From Aminobacter carboxidus (lineage in GTDB: Bacteria > Pseudomonadota > Alphaproteobacteria > Rhizobiales > Rhizobiaceae): a stretch of DNA of 64,000 nucleotides. Location: assembly GCF_014863355.1 (NCBI RefSeq), contig NZ_JACZEP010000006.1, positions 1-64,000 of the forward strand, in the 5' to 3' direction. The translations under genes were made by a program, and so were the position numbers. Shown in pieces: positions 1 to 11,356 of the stretch. Under the pieces are notes generated by a model. The model did not search any database. It was not told the origin of the DNA and saw nothing but the letters and a program-made list of their open reading frames with translations. Numbering within the stretch: position 1 is the first letter of the stretch; the number at the start of each line of letters is the position of its first letter.

Positions 1-140
1 GCGCCGGAGACACCGGCGCGGACGCCTCGCACTCAGTAGTTCTCGAACTCAACCTGATTTTCTTCTCGAAAGACTAATGCTGCCGCCGCCAGGACATTTC
101 CCGGCGGGCTCCTCGGCTTCAGCAGAATAGGATTTCGTCC
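1..140. other. Window edge, hairpin near the start
   Basis: Bases 1-19 form a GC hairpin (GCGCCGG / CCGGCGC, 5-nt loop). Frame 1 is open to a TAG at 37-39, so the last codons of an upstream plus-strand gene may be present, but 12 codons cannot prove it. The rest, up to the small gene at 141, shows nothing I recognise. Confidence 0.25.
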
Positions 141-305
141 ATGATCAAGTTTTCAAGCAAGACCGATGCGCCGCCGAAGCCGGCCGATTCCGACGAAAAC
201 CGGTTCGATTTCATCCGCAAGACCGCAGCCACCCAGCACAAGAAATCGGACGATGATATCAGGCGGCGCGATCGGCAAACGGCTGACGACGACCAGACGG
301 AATGA
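141..305 (+). CDS. Small hydrophilic protein, 54 aa, function unknown
   Basis: ATG at 141 to TGA at 303-305. The product is very rich in Lys, Asp and Arg, has no hydrophobic segment, and ends in an acidic/basic run (DDDIRRRDRQTADDDQTE). It is probably cytosolic and disordered. It is preceded by a weak purine stretch (AGCAGAATAGGA). I do not recognise a family. It is convergent with the hydrolase gene that ends 12 bases further on. Support comes only from the open frame, plausible composition and a free intergenic position, so it may not be translated. Confidence 0.4.
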   Translation: MIKFSSKTDAPPKPADSDENRFDFIRKTAATQHKKSDDDIRRRDRQTADDDQTE

Positions 306-317
306 ACTTTCGAACAG

Positions 318-911
318 CTAGCCCGCCTGGTGGCGGGCAAATCTGACATCGCTAGCCGAAGCCACGATCGTCACCTCGTCGCCCAGCGACCATTCCGCTG
401 CGCGCGCGGCGAGGTGCGCCGGAACACCCGGGGAGCCACCTGGGCCGGGCGGCACGTCATAGGTGGCGTGGCCGTCATGCGGCAGGATCACGCCATAGCC
501 GATCGCCATCGCGGTTCGGGCCGTCGCCGCCAGGCACATCTCCGACAGCATGCCGCAGATGGCGACGGTCTCGACGCCGGACGCCGCCAGCAGGTCGTCC
601 AGCCCAGTGCCGTCGAAGCCGTCGTCAAGCTCCTTGCGCACGATATGTTCGCCTGGCCGAGGCGTAAAATGCAGCTCCCAGCCTGATGTATGCGGCTCGT
701 CGACGGCGCCCGACGGGCCATCGTTCTGGATGAAGATGACGGGCACGCCCGAGGCACGCGCATTCTCGAGCATGGCCGCGACCGCGGCCAGAAGCCTCGC
801 GTAGCCCAGTACCGCCTCGGCGCCCGACACGAATGCGTTTTGGACATCGACAACGACCAACGCGTCGGCGGTCGGCACCTCGTCCATGTCAGTTTCCGGA
901 TTTGCCTGCAC
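318..911 (-). CDS. Isochorismatase-like cysteine hydrolase
   Basis: A 197-aa protein of the isochorismatase/nicotinamidase superfamily, cytosolic hydrolases acting on amide or enol-ether bonds. The family triad is visible: Asp22 (VVDVQNAF), Lys93 (VRKELDD) and Cys126 (GMLSEMCL). A cis-peptide-type stretch precedes the Cys (AICGML). The length is normal. The chosen start is GTG at 911, which has a GAGGGGG ribosome site just upstream; ATG at 887 would lose eight residues. It lies 41 nt downstream of the pentulose kinase gene and may be the last gene of the polyol transcript, but the substrate cannot be read from the sequence. Confidence 0.8.
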   Translation of the reverse strand: MQANPETDMDEVPTADALVVVDVQNAFVSGAEAVLGYARLLAAVAAMLENARASGVPVIFIQNDGPSGAVDEPHTSGWELHFTPRPGEHIVRKELDDGFDGTGLDDLLAASGVETVAICGMLSEMCLAATARTAMAIGYGVILPHDGHATYDVPPGPGGSPGVPAHLAARAAEWSLGDEVTIVASASDVRFARHQAG

Positions 912-952
912 CGATACCCCCTCGCCTGAATGAACGGGATATGGTGAGCAGC

Positions 953-2524
953 TCAGGCAATGTCATCGAGCGCCTTGCGCTGACGGTGCATTTCAACGAA
1001 CACGCGGTAGTCGCGGTCGAAGCGCTGCCTTGCGGCGGGGTTGGGCCGGCGCGCCCGCCCCTCCTGGCGCATGCCCGCACAGGCCTGGGCGAGGCTCGGG
1101 AAAAGCCCGGCGGCAGAGGCCGCCGCCATCGCCGTGCCCAGCAGCACGGGATCGCCGCCCAACGGCTCGACGACGGTGCAGCCGGTGGCGTCGGCATAGA
1201 GCTCCATCAGCAGCGGATTGCGGGTGTGGCCGCCGGTGACGTGCAGCGTGTCGATACCGTAGCCGTTGGCGTTGAGCGCATCTAGCACGTGGCGGATACC
1301 GAGAGCGATCGCCACGGCCGTGCGCCAGTAGAGCCGGCAAAGGCTGTCGAAGGAGGCGTCAAGCGTGAGCCCGCTGATGACACCGAGCGCATGCGGGTCG
1401 GCCAGCGGCGAGCGATTGCCATGGAAATCAGGCAGCACGTGCAGCCGACCGGCAAGGTCGAGGCCCTCGATAGCGCGCAGCTGCATGATGCGTTCGGTGA
1501 TGCGCCGATGCGTTTCGGCAGTCGGCTCGCCGCCCTGGCCGTGCCAGCGGATGACATGGTCGAGCAGCGCCCCGGTCGCCGACTGTCCGCCTTCGCTCAG
1601 CCACAGGCCCGGCAGTGGCGCGCCATAGTACGGGCCCCAGATGCCTGACGCGGCGCGGGGTTCGCGCGACATTGCCATGACGCAGCTCGACGTTCCCGCG
1701 ATCAAGGCCATGTGCCGGTCGATATCAGGCAAGCCGCCGACCACACCGAGCGCACCTGCAAAGGCGTCGATCACGCCGGCGCCGACGCGACACACAGGCG
1801 TCAACCCCAGTTGTTCCGCAGCCTGTCCAGTGAGTGGCCCCAGATCGGCACCGGCCGGACTGGCACGTTCGGGCAAGGCGGCGTGCTCGAACATGTCGGC
1901 AAGGCCGACGGCGGCGAAGAAATCCGGCCGCCAGGCTTCGTGCTCATGGGCGAGATAGGTCCATTTGGCCGTCAGCGTGCATTGCGAGCGCGCCAGCGAT
2001 CCGCTGGCCTTGTGTGTCAGGAAATCGGCGAGATCGAACAGCTGGCCCGTCCGTGCCCAGCTTTGCGGCAGATGGCGCTTGACCCACATCAGCTTGGGCG
2101 TCGTCATCTCCGGCGACATGACGCCGCCGACAAATTTCAGGACCTCGTGCGCGGTTGCGGTACACTCGTCGGCTTCGGCAAGCGCGCGGTGGTCGAGCCA
2201 GACGATGGTGTCCCAGCACGCATCTCCTTCCACCGAGACGCTGACCTGCTCGCCCGACCTGCCGCGAAAAACCGTCGAGCAAGTCGCGTCAAAGCTGATG
2301 CCGACGATTTCGTCCGGCGCGACATTGGCGCCGGCGCGGGCATCGCGGACAGCGGCACAGACTGCCGACCAGATCTGCTCGGAATCGTGCTCGCAATGGC
2401 CTGAGGCCGAGCGGTTCATCGCAATGGGGTGTTCGGCGCGTCCGAGCAGCTTGCCGGAGGCATCGAGAATGCCGGCGCGCGCGCTGCCGGTGCCGACGTC
2501 GACCGCACACAGATAGGCCGCCAT
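953..2524 (-). CDS. FGGY-family pentulose kinase (D-ribulokinase-like)
   Basis: A 523-aa ATP-dependent sugar kinase of the FGGY family. The N-terminal phosphate-binding loop is VDVGTGSARAG. The central GGVMSPEMTTPKLMW motif and the C-terminal VTGGHTRNPLLMELYADATG segment match the pentulose kinase branch that contains eukaryotic D-ribulokinase, rather than glycerol kinase. Start ATG 2524; a GTG lies directly before it. It sits downstream of mtlK, where the comparable Rhodobacter polyol cluster carries a xylulose kinase gene. Inference: it phosphorylates the pentulose formed by oxidation of a pentitol such as ribitol or arabitol. D-xylulose as substrate cannot be excluded. Confidence 0.85.
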   Translation of the reverse strand: MAAYLCAVDVGTGSARAGILDASGKLLGRAEHPIAMNRSASGHCEHDSEQIWSAVCAAVRDARAGANVAPDEIVGISFDATCSTVFRGRSGEQVSVSVEGDACWDTIVWLDHRALAEADECTATAHEVLKFVGGVMSPEMTTPKLMWVKRHLPQSWARTGQLFDLADFLTHKASGSLARSQCTLTAKWTYLAHEHEAWRPDFFAAVGLADMFEHAALPERASPAGADLGPLTGQAAEQLGLTPVCRVGAGVIDAFAGALGVVGGLPDIDRHMALIAGTSSCVMAMSREPRAASGIWGPYYGAPLPGLWLSEGGQSATGALLDHVIRWHGQGGEPTAETHRRITERIMQLRAIEGLDLAGRLHVLPDFHGNRSPLADPHALGVISGLTLDASFDSLCRLYWRTAVAIALGIRHVLDALNANGYGIDTLHVTGGHTRNPLLMELYADATGCTVVEPLGGDPVLLGTAMAAASAAGLFPSLAQACAGMRQEGRARRPNPAARQRFDRDYRVFVEMHRQRKALDDIA

Positions 2525-2684
2525 CACAACGACGACGCCCCGAACGGCCCGATTGCACGGCAGTGGCCAAGGCCTGCCGGCGGTGATTTCAAATGAGGCA
2601 AGGATGCGCGGATCAACACCATGAGGTGCAGTCTATATGCGCGCCATGGCCAATTCCAGCGGTCAGCGGCGACCTGGATTTGGC

Positions 2685-4163
<1,479 letters not shown>

Positions 4164-4197
4164 GTTTCGACGCTTTCTCTTTTGGGCGCAGGCACCT

Positions 4198-4335
4198 CTG
4201 ATCCCTTCGCCCCGTTTACGGGGAGAAGGTGCCCGAAGGGCCGGATGAGGGGCGGAAGCGAAATCTCGAAGGTTCTCGCTGCCCTCACCTGCCTGCCGGC
4301 GTCCTCTCCCCGCGAACGGTGAGCGGAGCGCTGAA
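4198..4335. repeat. RIME-like rhizobial intergenic palindromic element
   Basis: Bases 4204-4229 form a near-perfect palindrome (CCTTCGCCCCGT with ACGGGGAGAAGG), followed by GGTGCCCGAAGGGCCGGATG. A diverged inverted copy (CCCTCACC...GTCCTCTCCCCG) lies at about 4281-4312. This two-armed architecture matches what I recall of rhizobial intergenic mosaic elements. It sits inside the polyol operon between smoS and mtlK, where the folded RNA could affect relative expression. Confidence 0.65.
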
Positions 4336-4336
4336 T

Positions 4337-5113
4337 TCAACTCATCCAGTTGCCGCCATCGACGTTGTAGGTCTGGGCGACGACGTATTGGCTTTCCGCT
4401 CCGGCGAGGAAGATCGCCATGCCGAGGAGGTCCTCGGCCGTGCCCATGCGGCCGAAGGGAACCGCCTCGCCGACGAGGCGCTTCTTCTCGCCCCGGGGCC
4501 GGTTCTCGTAGCGGGCGAACAGTTCGTCGACATGCTGCCAATGCTCGCCCTCGACCACGCCGGGTGCGATGGCATTGACGTTGATGCCGTGCTTGATCAG
4601 GTCGAGCCCGGCCGATTGGGTCAGGCTGATGACCGCGGCCTTGGTGGCACAGTAGACGGCGACGAGGCCTTCGCCGCGGCGTCCCGCCTGGCTCGCCATG
4701 TTGATGATCTTGCCGCCCTTGCCGCGTGCGATCATCGAGCGGGCGGTGGCCTGCAAGGTGAACAACGTGCCGGCGACATTGACTGCAAACAGCTTGTCGT
4801 AGCTCGCCCTGGAAATCTCGACGATCGGCGCAAGATCGAACAGGGCGGCGTTGTTGACCAGGATATCGGGCCCGCCGGTCTTCTGCTCCACGACCTTGAT
4901 CGCCGCTTCGATCGAGCTCTGGTTGGTGACGTCGAGGCTGACGGCATAGGCCGACGGTCCGATTTCGGCAGCCGTCTTCATCGCGGCGTCGAGATTGATG
5001 TCGCCGATGGCAACCACGGCCCCTTCACGGACATAGGCCTCGGCGAATGCCCTGCCGATGCCGCGCGCGGCCCCCGTTATCAGCGCCGACTTGCCCTGGA
5101 GCCTGCCGCTCAC
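4337..5113 (-). CDS. smoS: Sorbitol dehydrogenase (SDR family, SmoS)
   Basis: A 258-aa classical short-chain dehydrogenase oxidising D-sorbitol to fructose with NAD. The cofactor motif is [11 protein letters not shown] (about residues 13-23), NNAA is at about 88, and the Tyr-x-x-x-Lys pair is YCATK. The C-terminus ([10 protein letters not shown]) and the [18 protein letters not shown] segment are characteristic of rhizobial/Rhodobacter SmoS. It overlaps the 3' end of smoK by 4 nt (ATGA), showing translational coupling. Together with mtlK it feeds sorbitol and mannitol into fructose metabolism. Confidence 0.93.
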   Translation of the reverse strand: MSGRLQGKSALITGAARGIGRAFAEAYVREGAVVAIGDINLDAAMKTAAEIGPSAYAVSLDVTNQSSIEAAIKVVEQKTGGPDILVNNAALFDLAPIVEISRASYDKLFAVNVAGTLFTLQATARSMIARGKGGKIINMASQAGRRGEGLVAVYCATKAAVISLTQSAGLDLIKHGINVNAIAPGVVEGEHWQHVDELFARYENRPRGEKKRLVGEAVPFGRMGTAEDLLGMAIFLAGAESQYVVAQTYNVDGGNWMS

Positions 5114-6108
5114 ATCGCCCTCCCGTCAGAACCGAAGCGATGGACCTTGGCCGGGCTCGGGGTCAGGTAGATCGTATCGCCGTGGCGCACGCCGAGTTCG
5201 CCGTCGGCGCGGACGGTTAGCGGTCCGACGCCTTCAGCCTGGACGTGCAGGAAGGTATCGGAGCCGAGATGTTCGGCCACGCCGACGGTTGCTTTCCATT
5301 CGCCGGCAGTTGTGGAAATGCCGAGATGTTCGGGCCTGACACCGATTGTCGTTGCACCGTGCTTGGCTGCCGGCGCGCCATCGATGAGGTTCATCTTGGG
5401 CGAGCCGATGAAACCGGCGACGAAAATGTTTTTCGGTGTCTTGTAGAGCTCCATCGGCGAACCGACCTGCTCGATGTTGCCGGCGTTCAGCACGACGATC
5501 TTGTCGGCCATGGTCATCGCCTCGACCTGGTCGTGGGTGACGTAGATCATCGTCGTCTTGAGCTGATGGTGCAGCTCGCTGATCTCTAGGCGCATCGTGC
5601 CGCGCAAGGCGGCGTCGAGATTGGACAGCGGCTCGTCGAACAGGAAGGCCGAAGGTTGGCGCACGATGGCGCGGCCGATGGCGACGCGCTGGCGCTGACC
5701 GCCGGAGAGCTGGCCGGGCCGCCGCTCGAGGTAGTTGGTCAGATTGAGCACACGCGCGGCGTCCTTGACCTTCTTGTCGATGACAGCCGCATCCTCACCC
5801 GCCATCTTCAGCGGAAAGGCGATGTTCTTGTAGACAGTCATGTGCGGGTAAAGCGCGTAGGACTGGAACACCATCGCCAGCCGGCGCTTGGCCGGCGCCT
5901 CACCAGTGACGTCGCGGCCATCGATGCTGATCGTGCCTGCGGAGGTGTCTTCCAGTCCGGCGATCAGCCTGAGCAGGGTCGACTTGCCGCAACCCGACGG
6001 CCCGACGAAGACGACGAACTCGCCATCCTCGATCTCGAGGTCGATCTCGGGGATGATTGTCGTTGCGCCGAATGACTTCGACACCTTCTTGAGATTGATG
6101 TTTCCCAT
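5110..6108 (-). CDS. smoK: Polyol ABC transporter ATP-binding protein (MsmK/UgpC type)
   Basis: A 332-aa cytosolic ATPase energising the SmoEFG importer. It shows Walker [10 protein letters not shown], signature LSGGQRQR, Walker [13 protein letters not shown] and switch His ([10 protein letters not shown]). A C-terminal OB-fold regulatory domain follows from about residue 240 ([10 protein letters not shown]), as in the CUT1 sugar transporter ATPases. The start is ATG 6108, with a GGAGGAAAC ribosome site upstream. The spacing to smoG is 21 nt and it overlaps smoS. Assignment to sorbitol/mannitol rests on the dehydrogenase neighbours. Confidence 0.92.
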   Translation of the reverse strand: MGNINLKKVSKSFGATTIIPEIDLEIEDGEFVVFVGPSGCGKSTLLRLIAGLEDTSAGTISIDGRDVTGEAPAKRRLAMVFQSYALYPHMTVYKNIAFPLKMAGEDAAVIDKKVKDAARVLNLTNYLERRPGQLSGGQRQRVAIGRAIVRQPSAFLFDEPLSNLDAALRGTMRLEISELHHQLKTTMIYVTHDQVEAMTMADKIVVLNAGNIEQVGSPMELYKTPKNIFVAGFIGSPKMNLIDGAPAAKHGATTIGVRPEHLGISTTAGEWKATVGVAEHLGSDTFLHVQAEGVGPLTVRADGELGVRHGDTIYLTPSPAKVHRFGSDGRAM

Positions 6109-6129
6109 GGTTTCCTCCCGCGGGGTCGA

Positions 6130-6954
6130 CTACTTCACGGCGCCGAAAGTGAGGCCGCGGACGAGTTGGCGCTGGGAGAACCAGCCCATGATCAGGATCG
6201 GTGCGATGGCCAGCGTCGAGGCCGCCGAAAGCTTCGCCCAGAACAGGCCTTGCGGACTGGAGAACGAGGCGATGAAGGCGGTCAGCGGCGCTGCGTTGGT
6301 GGTGGTCAGGCGGATGGTCCAGAAAGCCTCGTTCCACGCCAGGATGATGTTGAGCAGCATGGTCGAGGCGATGCCCGGCACCGCCATCGGCGTCAGCACG
6401 TAGACGATCTCGCCCCACAAGGTGGCGCCGTCCATGCGAGCAGCTTCAAGGATCTCGCCCGGGATCTCGCGGAAATAGGTGTAGAGCATCCACACCACGA
6501 TCGGCAGGTTGATCAGCATCAGCATGACGGTGAGGCCAATGCGGGTATCGAGCAGGTTGGCGTCGCGGAAGATCAGGTAGATCGGCACCAGCACGGCGAC
6601 CGCGGGCATCATCTTGGTGGAGAGCATCCACATCAGGATGTCCTTGGTGCGCTTGGTCGGCGAAAACGCCATCGACCAGGCGGCAGGCACGGCGACGACC
6701 AGCGCCAGGATCGTCGAGCCGACGGCGATGATCACCGAGTTCAGGAAGAACTTGAAATAGTTGCTCTGGGCCTGGACCTCGGCGTAGCTCTCCAGCGTGC
6801 CCGACGGCACAAGGCTGAAGCCGGCGATCGCCTCGGTCTCGGACTTGAAGCTGGTGATGATGGTGTAGAGGATCGGGAAAAAGATCAGCAGGGCAACCAC
6901 CCAGGCCGCCACGGTGAAGCCGATCTTGCGTCTTGTCGAAACTGCGCGTGCCAT
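6130..6954 (-). CDS. smoG: Polyol ABC transporter permease (MalG type)
   Basis: A 274-aa inner-membrane permease with six predicted segments; the first is VAAWVVALLIFFPILYTIITS. The ATPase-coupling EAA motif reads EAARMDGATLWGEIVYVLTPM. The start ATG 6954 follows a GAGGAGGAACC ribosome site; the frame extends 11 codons further upstream without support. It is 10 nt from smoF and pairs with it in the CUT1-family importer. Confidence 0.91.
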   Translation of the reverse strand: MARAVSTRRKIGFTVAAWVVALLIFFPILYTIITSFKSETEAIAGFSLVPSGTLESYAEVQAQSNYFKFFLNSVIIAVGSTILALVVAVPAAWSMAFSPTKRTKDILMWMLSTKMMPAVAVLVPIYLIFRDANLLDTRIGLTVMLMLINLPIVVWMLYTYFREIPGEILEAARMDGATLWGEIVYVLTPMAVPGIASTMLLNIILAWNEAFWTIRLTTTNAAPLTAFIASFSSPQGLFWAKLSAASTLAIAPILIMGWFSQRQLVRGLTFGAVK

Positions 6955-6964
6955 CGGTTCCTCC

Positions 6965-7837
6965 TCACTTGTCCAGGTTCTTGCCAACGGCGCGCATCAG
7001 GAAGAAGGCGACGATATTGGCCAGGATGACCGCGATGATGCCGCCGGCCGAAGCGCCGCCGACGTCGTAGCCGAGCAGTGCCGTGCGGTAGATCAGGAAC
7101 GGCAGGTTGGTCGAGGCGTAGCCCGGGCCGCCATTGGTGGTAACAAGGATTTCGGCATAGACGCCGAGCAGGAAGATGGTCTGGATCAGGATGACCACCG
7201 TGACGGCGCGCGAGATGTGCGGGATCGTCAGGTAGATGAAGCGGCTGACAAAGCCAGCACCATCCATTTCGGCGGCTTCTTTCTGCTCGCCGTCGAGCGA
7301 CTGCAGCGCGGTGAGCAGGATCAGCGTCGCAAAAGGCAGCCACTGCCAGGCGACGATGATGATGATCGAAAACAGCGGATACTGCGCGAACCAGTCCACC
7401 GGCTGGGCGCCAAAGAACTTGGCGATGTCGGCGAAGACGCCGTAGCCGGGATGCATGATCATGTTCTTCCACACCAGCGCGGCCACCGGCGGCATGACGA
7501 AGAATGGCGAGATCACCAGGATGCGGACAATGCCCTGGCCGAACATCGGCTGGTCGAGCAGCAGCGCCAGTGCGACGCCGCCGACCACCGTGATCAACAG
7601 CACGCCGACGACCAGCACCAGCGTGTTCCAGATCGACTGGAAGAAGGCCGGGTCGGTGTAGAAGAACTTGTAGTTGAACAGCCCGGCGAAGCTGACATTG
7701 CCGGGATTGAGCAGGTTGTAGTTCTGGAACGAGAACCACAGGGTCATCGCCAGCGGCACGATCATCCAGATGAAGAGCAGGATCACCGAGGGCGCCATCA
7801 TGAAGCGCGCCAGCGTGCTGGTCTGTCGAGTAGCCAT
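6965..7837 (-). CDS. smoF: Polyol ABC transporter permease (MalF type)
   Basis: A 290-aa inner-membrane permease with six hydrophobic segments, an N-terminal one at ILLFIWMIVPLAMTLWFSF, and the coupling motif EAAEMDGAGFVSRFIYLTIPH. ATG 7837 was chosen because GGGGTG lies 6 nt upstream; a GTG three codons earlier is possible. It is the second gene after the binding protein and is separated from it by a stem-loop, as is common in importer operons that need excess binding protein. Confidence 0.91.
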   Translation of the reverse strand: MATRQTSTLARFMMAPSVILLFIWMIVPLAMTLWFSFQNYNLLNPGNVSFAGLFNYKFFYTDPAFFQSIWNTLVLVVGVLLITVVGGVALALLLDQPMFGQGIVRILVISPFFVMPPVAALVWKNMIMHPGYGVFADIAKFFGAQPVDWFAQYPLFSIIIIVAWQWLPFATLILLTALQSLDGEQKEAAEMDGAGFVSRFIYLTIPHISRAVTVVILIQTIFLLGVYAEILVTTNGGPGYASTNLPFLIYRTALLGYDVGGASAGGIIAVILANIVAFFLMRAVGKNLDK

Positions 7838-7883
7838 GGCGGTCACCCCGCGTTCGAGCAGATGAGGTTCAGGTCTGAAAAGG

Positions 7884-7912
7884 GGCCGCCCGGACTGGGA
7901 TACCGGACGGCC
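7884..7912 (-). other. Intercistronic stem-loop between smoE and smoF
   Basis: GGCCGCCCGG (7884-7893) pairs with CCGGACGGCC (7903-7912) with one mismatch and a 9-nt loop. There is no U-tract, so it is not a simple terminator. Its position, directly after the binding protein gene, suggests an mRNA-stabilising or attenuating hairpin that raises smoE expression over smoF. Confidence 0.6.
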
Positions 7913-7929
7913 AGGCAGGGAGGATCTGC

Positions 7930-9240
<1,311 letters not shown>

Positions 9241-9286
9241 CAATTCCTCCCAAAAGCCAAAGTGAGCATTTGCCTCGGCTGTGGGC

Positions 9287-9315
9287 AATTATTCATCTGG
9301 CGTGATTTATGTCAA
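9287..9315 (-). promoter_or_regulatory. Sigma70-type promoter of the smo operon
   Basis: On the minus strand TTGACA (9315-9310) is separated by exactly 17 nt from ATAATT (9292-9287). The -35 is a perfect consensus. Transcription would start near 9280, giving a leader of about 40 nt before smoE. The SorC-type regulator encoded upstream presumably acts here, but I found no convincing repeated operator. Confidence 0.7.
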
Positions 9316-9441
9316 GCAGGAATCTTGGCGCGCGCCAACGAGCCTGCCGCGCAGGCGGCAGGCATCGACCACGAATGTCGGGATTTTGGACGAGCTTTGG
9401 TAAGGCTGACGTGGCAGGCGGCGGCTTGCTGAAGCCTCGGC

Positions 9442-10392
9442 TTAGCCGGCGAGCAGACCCGCGGCGGTACGCTCGTCGGTGATCAGGCCGTTGACGAGGC
9501 GGCGGGTGATCGCGGCCTGGATGCCGGGCAGCTTGCGCTCGCCCATGGCAAGTGCCACCACCAGCGAGCGTTCGCGCGATGGCAACGGGGCGGAGGCGAC
9601 GCGGTCGTTGGTGATGCCGTCGATCAGCTTGCCGTCGCGGTCGAAGGCCCAGCCGACGATTTCGCCGACGGCACCTGCCTTCTGCAGCGCCTTGAGTTCG
9701 GCTTCGGTGATGAAGCCGTCCTCGTACAGCGGCGCCTGCGGACCCATGTCACCAACACCGACGAAGGTGACGTCGGCCTGGGCGGCGAGCGCCAGCGTCG
9801 GCTGGATCAGCGGCTGGCTGTGCAGCATGCGCCGCTCTTCCGACGAGGAGGCAATCGCCGGCAAAGGCATGGGAAAGCTGCGTGCCTTGATGGTGTCGGC
9901 CATGGTGAAGATGACGTTGTAGAAGGCCGCCGAACCATCCGGCGAAATGTTGCCGGTCAGCGAAACCACCTTGTGGTGCGGACACTCCATCGGCGGCAGC
10001 TGTTCGATCGCTGCCTTCAGCGTGCGGCCCGTGCCGATCGCCATGACGATGGGCTCGGGCGTGCGCAGCCATTTCTCGATCTCGGCGGCGGCGGCTTGCG
10101 CAATGCCGATCGTTGTCGACGAGGAATCCGGATCGCTGGGCGTGACCTCGACGAGGTCGAGCGCGAAGCGCGAGCGCAGCCGGGCGGCAAGGTCCAGACA
10201 GCTGGCAATCGGGTGGTCGACGCGTACCTTGATCAGGCCTTCGGACATGGCGAGCGACACCAGCCGCTGCGCGGTCTGGCGCGAGACGCCGAGCTTGGTC
10301 GCGATCTGGTCCTGGGTGTTTCCGGCGACATAATAAAGCCAGCCCGCTCGGGCGGCCTCGTCGAGCCTTGGTGTTTCCTGCCGGGAACTCAT
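9442..10392 (-). CDS. smoC: SorC/DeoR-type sugar-binding transcriptional regulator
   Basis: A 316-aa cytosolic regulator. An N-terminal helix-turn-helix (about residues 13-48, GNTQDQIATKLGVSRQTAQRL) is followed by a SorC-type sugar-phosphate-binding domain (GTGRTLKAAIEQLPP; TFVGVGDMG; VVALAMGERK). Proteins of this type bind phosphorylated sugars and control polyol operons. It lies upstream of smoE on the same strand with a 201-nt gap that holds the smo promoter. Start ATG 10392. The symbol follows usage for related polyol loci and depends on context. Confidence 0.88.
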   Translation of the reverse strand: MSSRQETPRLDEAARAGWLYYVAGNTQDQIATKLGVSRQTAQRLVSLAMSEGLIKVRVDHPIASCLDLAARLRSRFALDLVEVTPSDPDSSSTTIGIAQAAAAEIEKWLRTPEPIVMAIGTGRTLKAAIEQLPPMECPHHKVVSLTGNISPDGSAAFYNVIFTMADTIKARSFPMPLPAIASSSEERRMLHSQPLIQPTLALAAQADVTFVGVGDMGPQAPLYEDGFITEAELKALQKAGAVGEIVGWAFDRDGKLIDGITNDRVASAPLPSRERSLVVALAMGERKLPGIQAAITRRLVNGLITDERTAAGLLAG

Positions 10393-10523
10393 GCGTCACG
10401 CCTCATGCTTGATCCCGGCAGTTTCGCAGGGTTTTCGAAAATGCGCAATTGCTCGCCAAAGCGTCAATTGCTCGAACCCCTGCAAGAGCTTCCGACGCCA
10501 CACCAAGGCGCTGGTCTCAGATG

Positions 10524-10952
10524 TCAGCTTGCCACCGTGGTGTCGACGACTTCGAAGTCGTGCGTCAGCACGGCCGACTTGGCGAGCATTGCCGAGGCCG
10601 AGCAGTACTTCTCGATCGACAAGGCGACTGCACGCTCGACCTTGGCCGGCGCGAGGCCGCGTCCCTTGACGACGAAATGCATGTGGATGCGGGTGAACAC
10701 CTTGGGATCGGTCTCGGCGCGGTCGGCGTCGAGTTCGACGGTGCAATCCTCGATCGCCTCGCGGCCCTTCTCCAGGATGTGGACGACGTCGTAGGCCGAG
10801 CAGCCGCCGGCACCGATCAGCATCAGTTCCATCGGGCTTGGGCCCGGCGTCTGGCCGCCCGGCTCCTTGGAGGTGCCGAGCACGATCTTGTGCCCGCTGC
10901 CGGACTCGCCAACGAAGGTGCGATCCTCAACCCATTTGATGCGTGCCTTCAT
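10524..10952 (-). CDS. OsmC-family peroxiredoxin-like protein
   Basis: A 142-aa protein of the OsmC/Ohr superfamily (YhfA-like branch), thiol enzymes that detoxify organic peroxides. The motifs SPMELMLIGAGGCSAYDVVHILEK and IEKYCSASAML place the two redox cysteines at about residues 49 and 117, as in the family. Start ATG 10952: the frame extends upstream but lacks conservation-like sequence. It stands alone between the polyol regulator and the divergent yeaG operon. The peroxide substrate is unknown. Confidence 0.85.
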   Translation of the reverse strand: MKARIKWVEDRTFVGESGSGHKIVLGTSKEPGGQTPGPSPMELMLIGAGGCSAYDVVHILEKGREAIEDCTVELDADRAETDPKVFTRIHMHFVVKGRGLAPAKVERAVALSIEKYCSASAMLAKSAVLTHDFEVVDTTVAS

Positions 10953-11356
10953 GACGGCAATCCTTCCCTGCAAAACCTTCCGCCCGTGCGGTCGTCGTTC
11001 ATAGCCGGGCACGGGCCAAAGCGTCGAGTGGGCGCTTCCCCGCACGAGGGTTTTCGGCCGGGAAAAATTGACGCGGCCGCTGGTGCGAAACTAGTCGCCC
11101 GCGGCAGCCGTATGTTCCAAGAGGTGTATCCCCATGCAGCCGAAAGTTGAAGCGAAAGCCGAGCCGAGTGACCGTGAAATCGGGAGCCGGCCAAGGCAGA
11201 TCGAAACCTGCGCCGCGCCACAATCGGACGCATGCAAACTAAATCTTCGATCACGACATTCTGTGCGGAACTTTGCCTGTTCAGGGAAGTTGAGAGGAAG
11301 GCAAAAGGTCGAAGTGGTGTTACACTCCCCACCGACTTCGGCATTGTGAGGGTGCC
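10953..11356. other. 404-bp divergent intergenic region
   Basis: No convincing gene. Towards yeaG it holds an EcfG-type promoter candidate (11267-11291). Bases 11310-11340 form an inverted repeat, CGAAGTGGTG against CACCGACTTCG with one bulge, containing TGTTACACT, which resembles an extended -10. The hairpin lies in the probable yeaG leader and could act on RNA or as a protein site. The OsmC-proximal half shows nothing clear. Confidence 0.5.
11267..11291 (+). promoter_or_regulatory. Candidate EcfG (general stress sigma) promoter for yeaG
   Basis: GGAAC at 11267-11271 and AGTT at 11288-11291 are separated by 16 nt. The alphaproteobacterial EcfG consensus is GGAAC-N16/17-CGTT, so only one base differs. 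Its position 66 nt before the yeaG start fits, and the homologous E. coli genes belong to the general stress regulon. This is inference from the motif alone. Confidence 0.5.
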
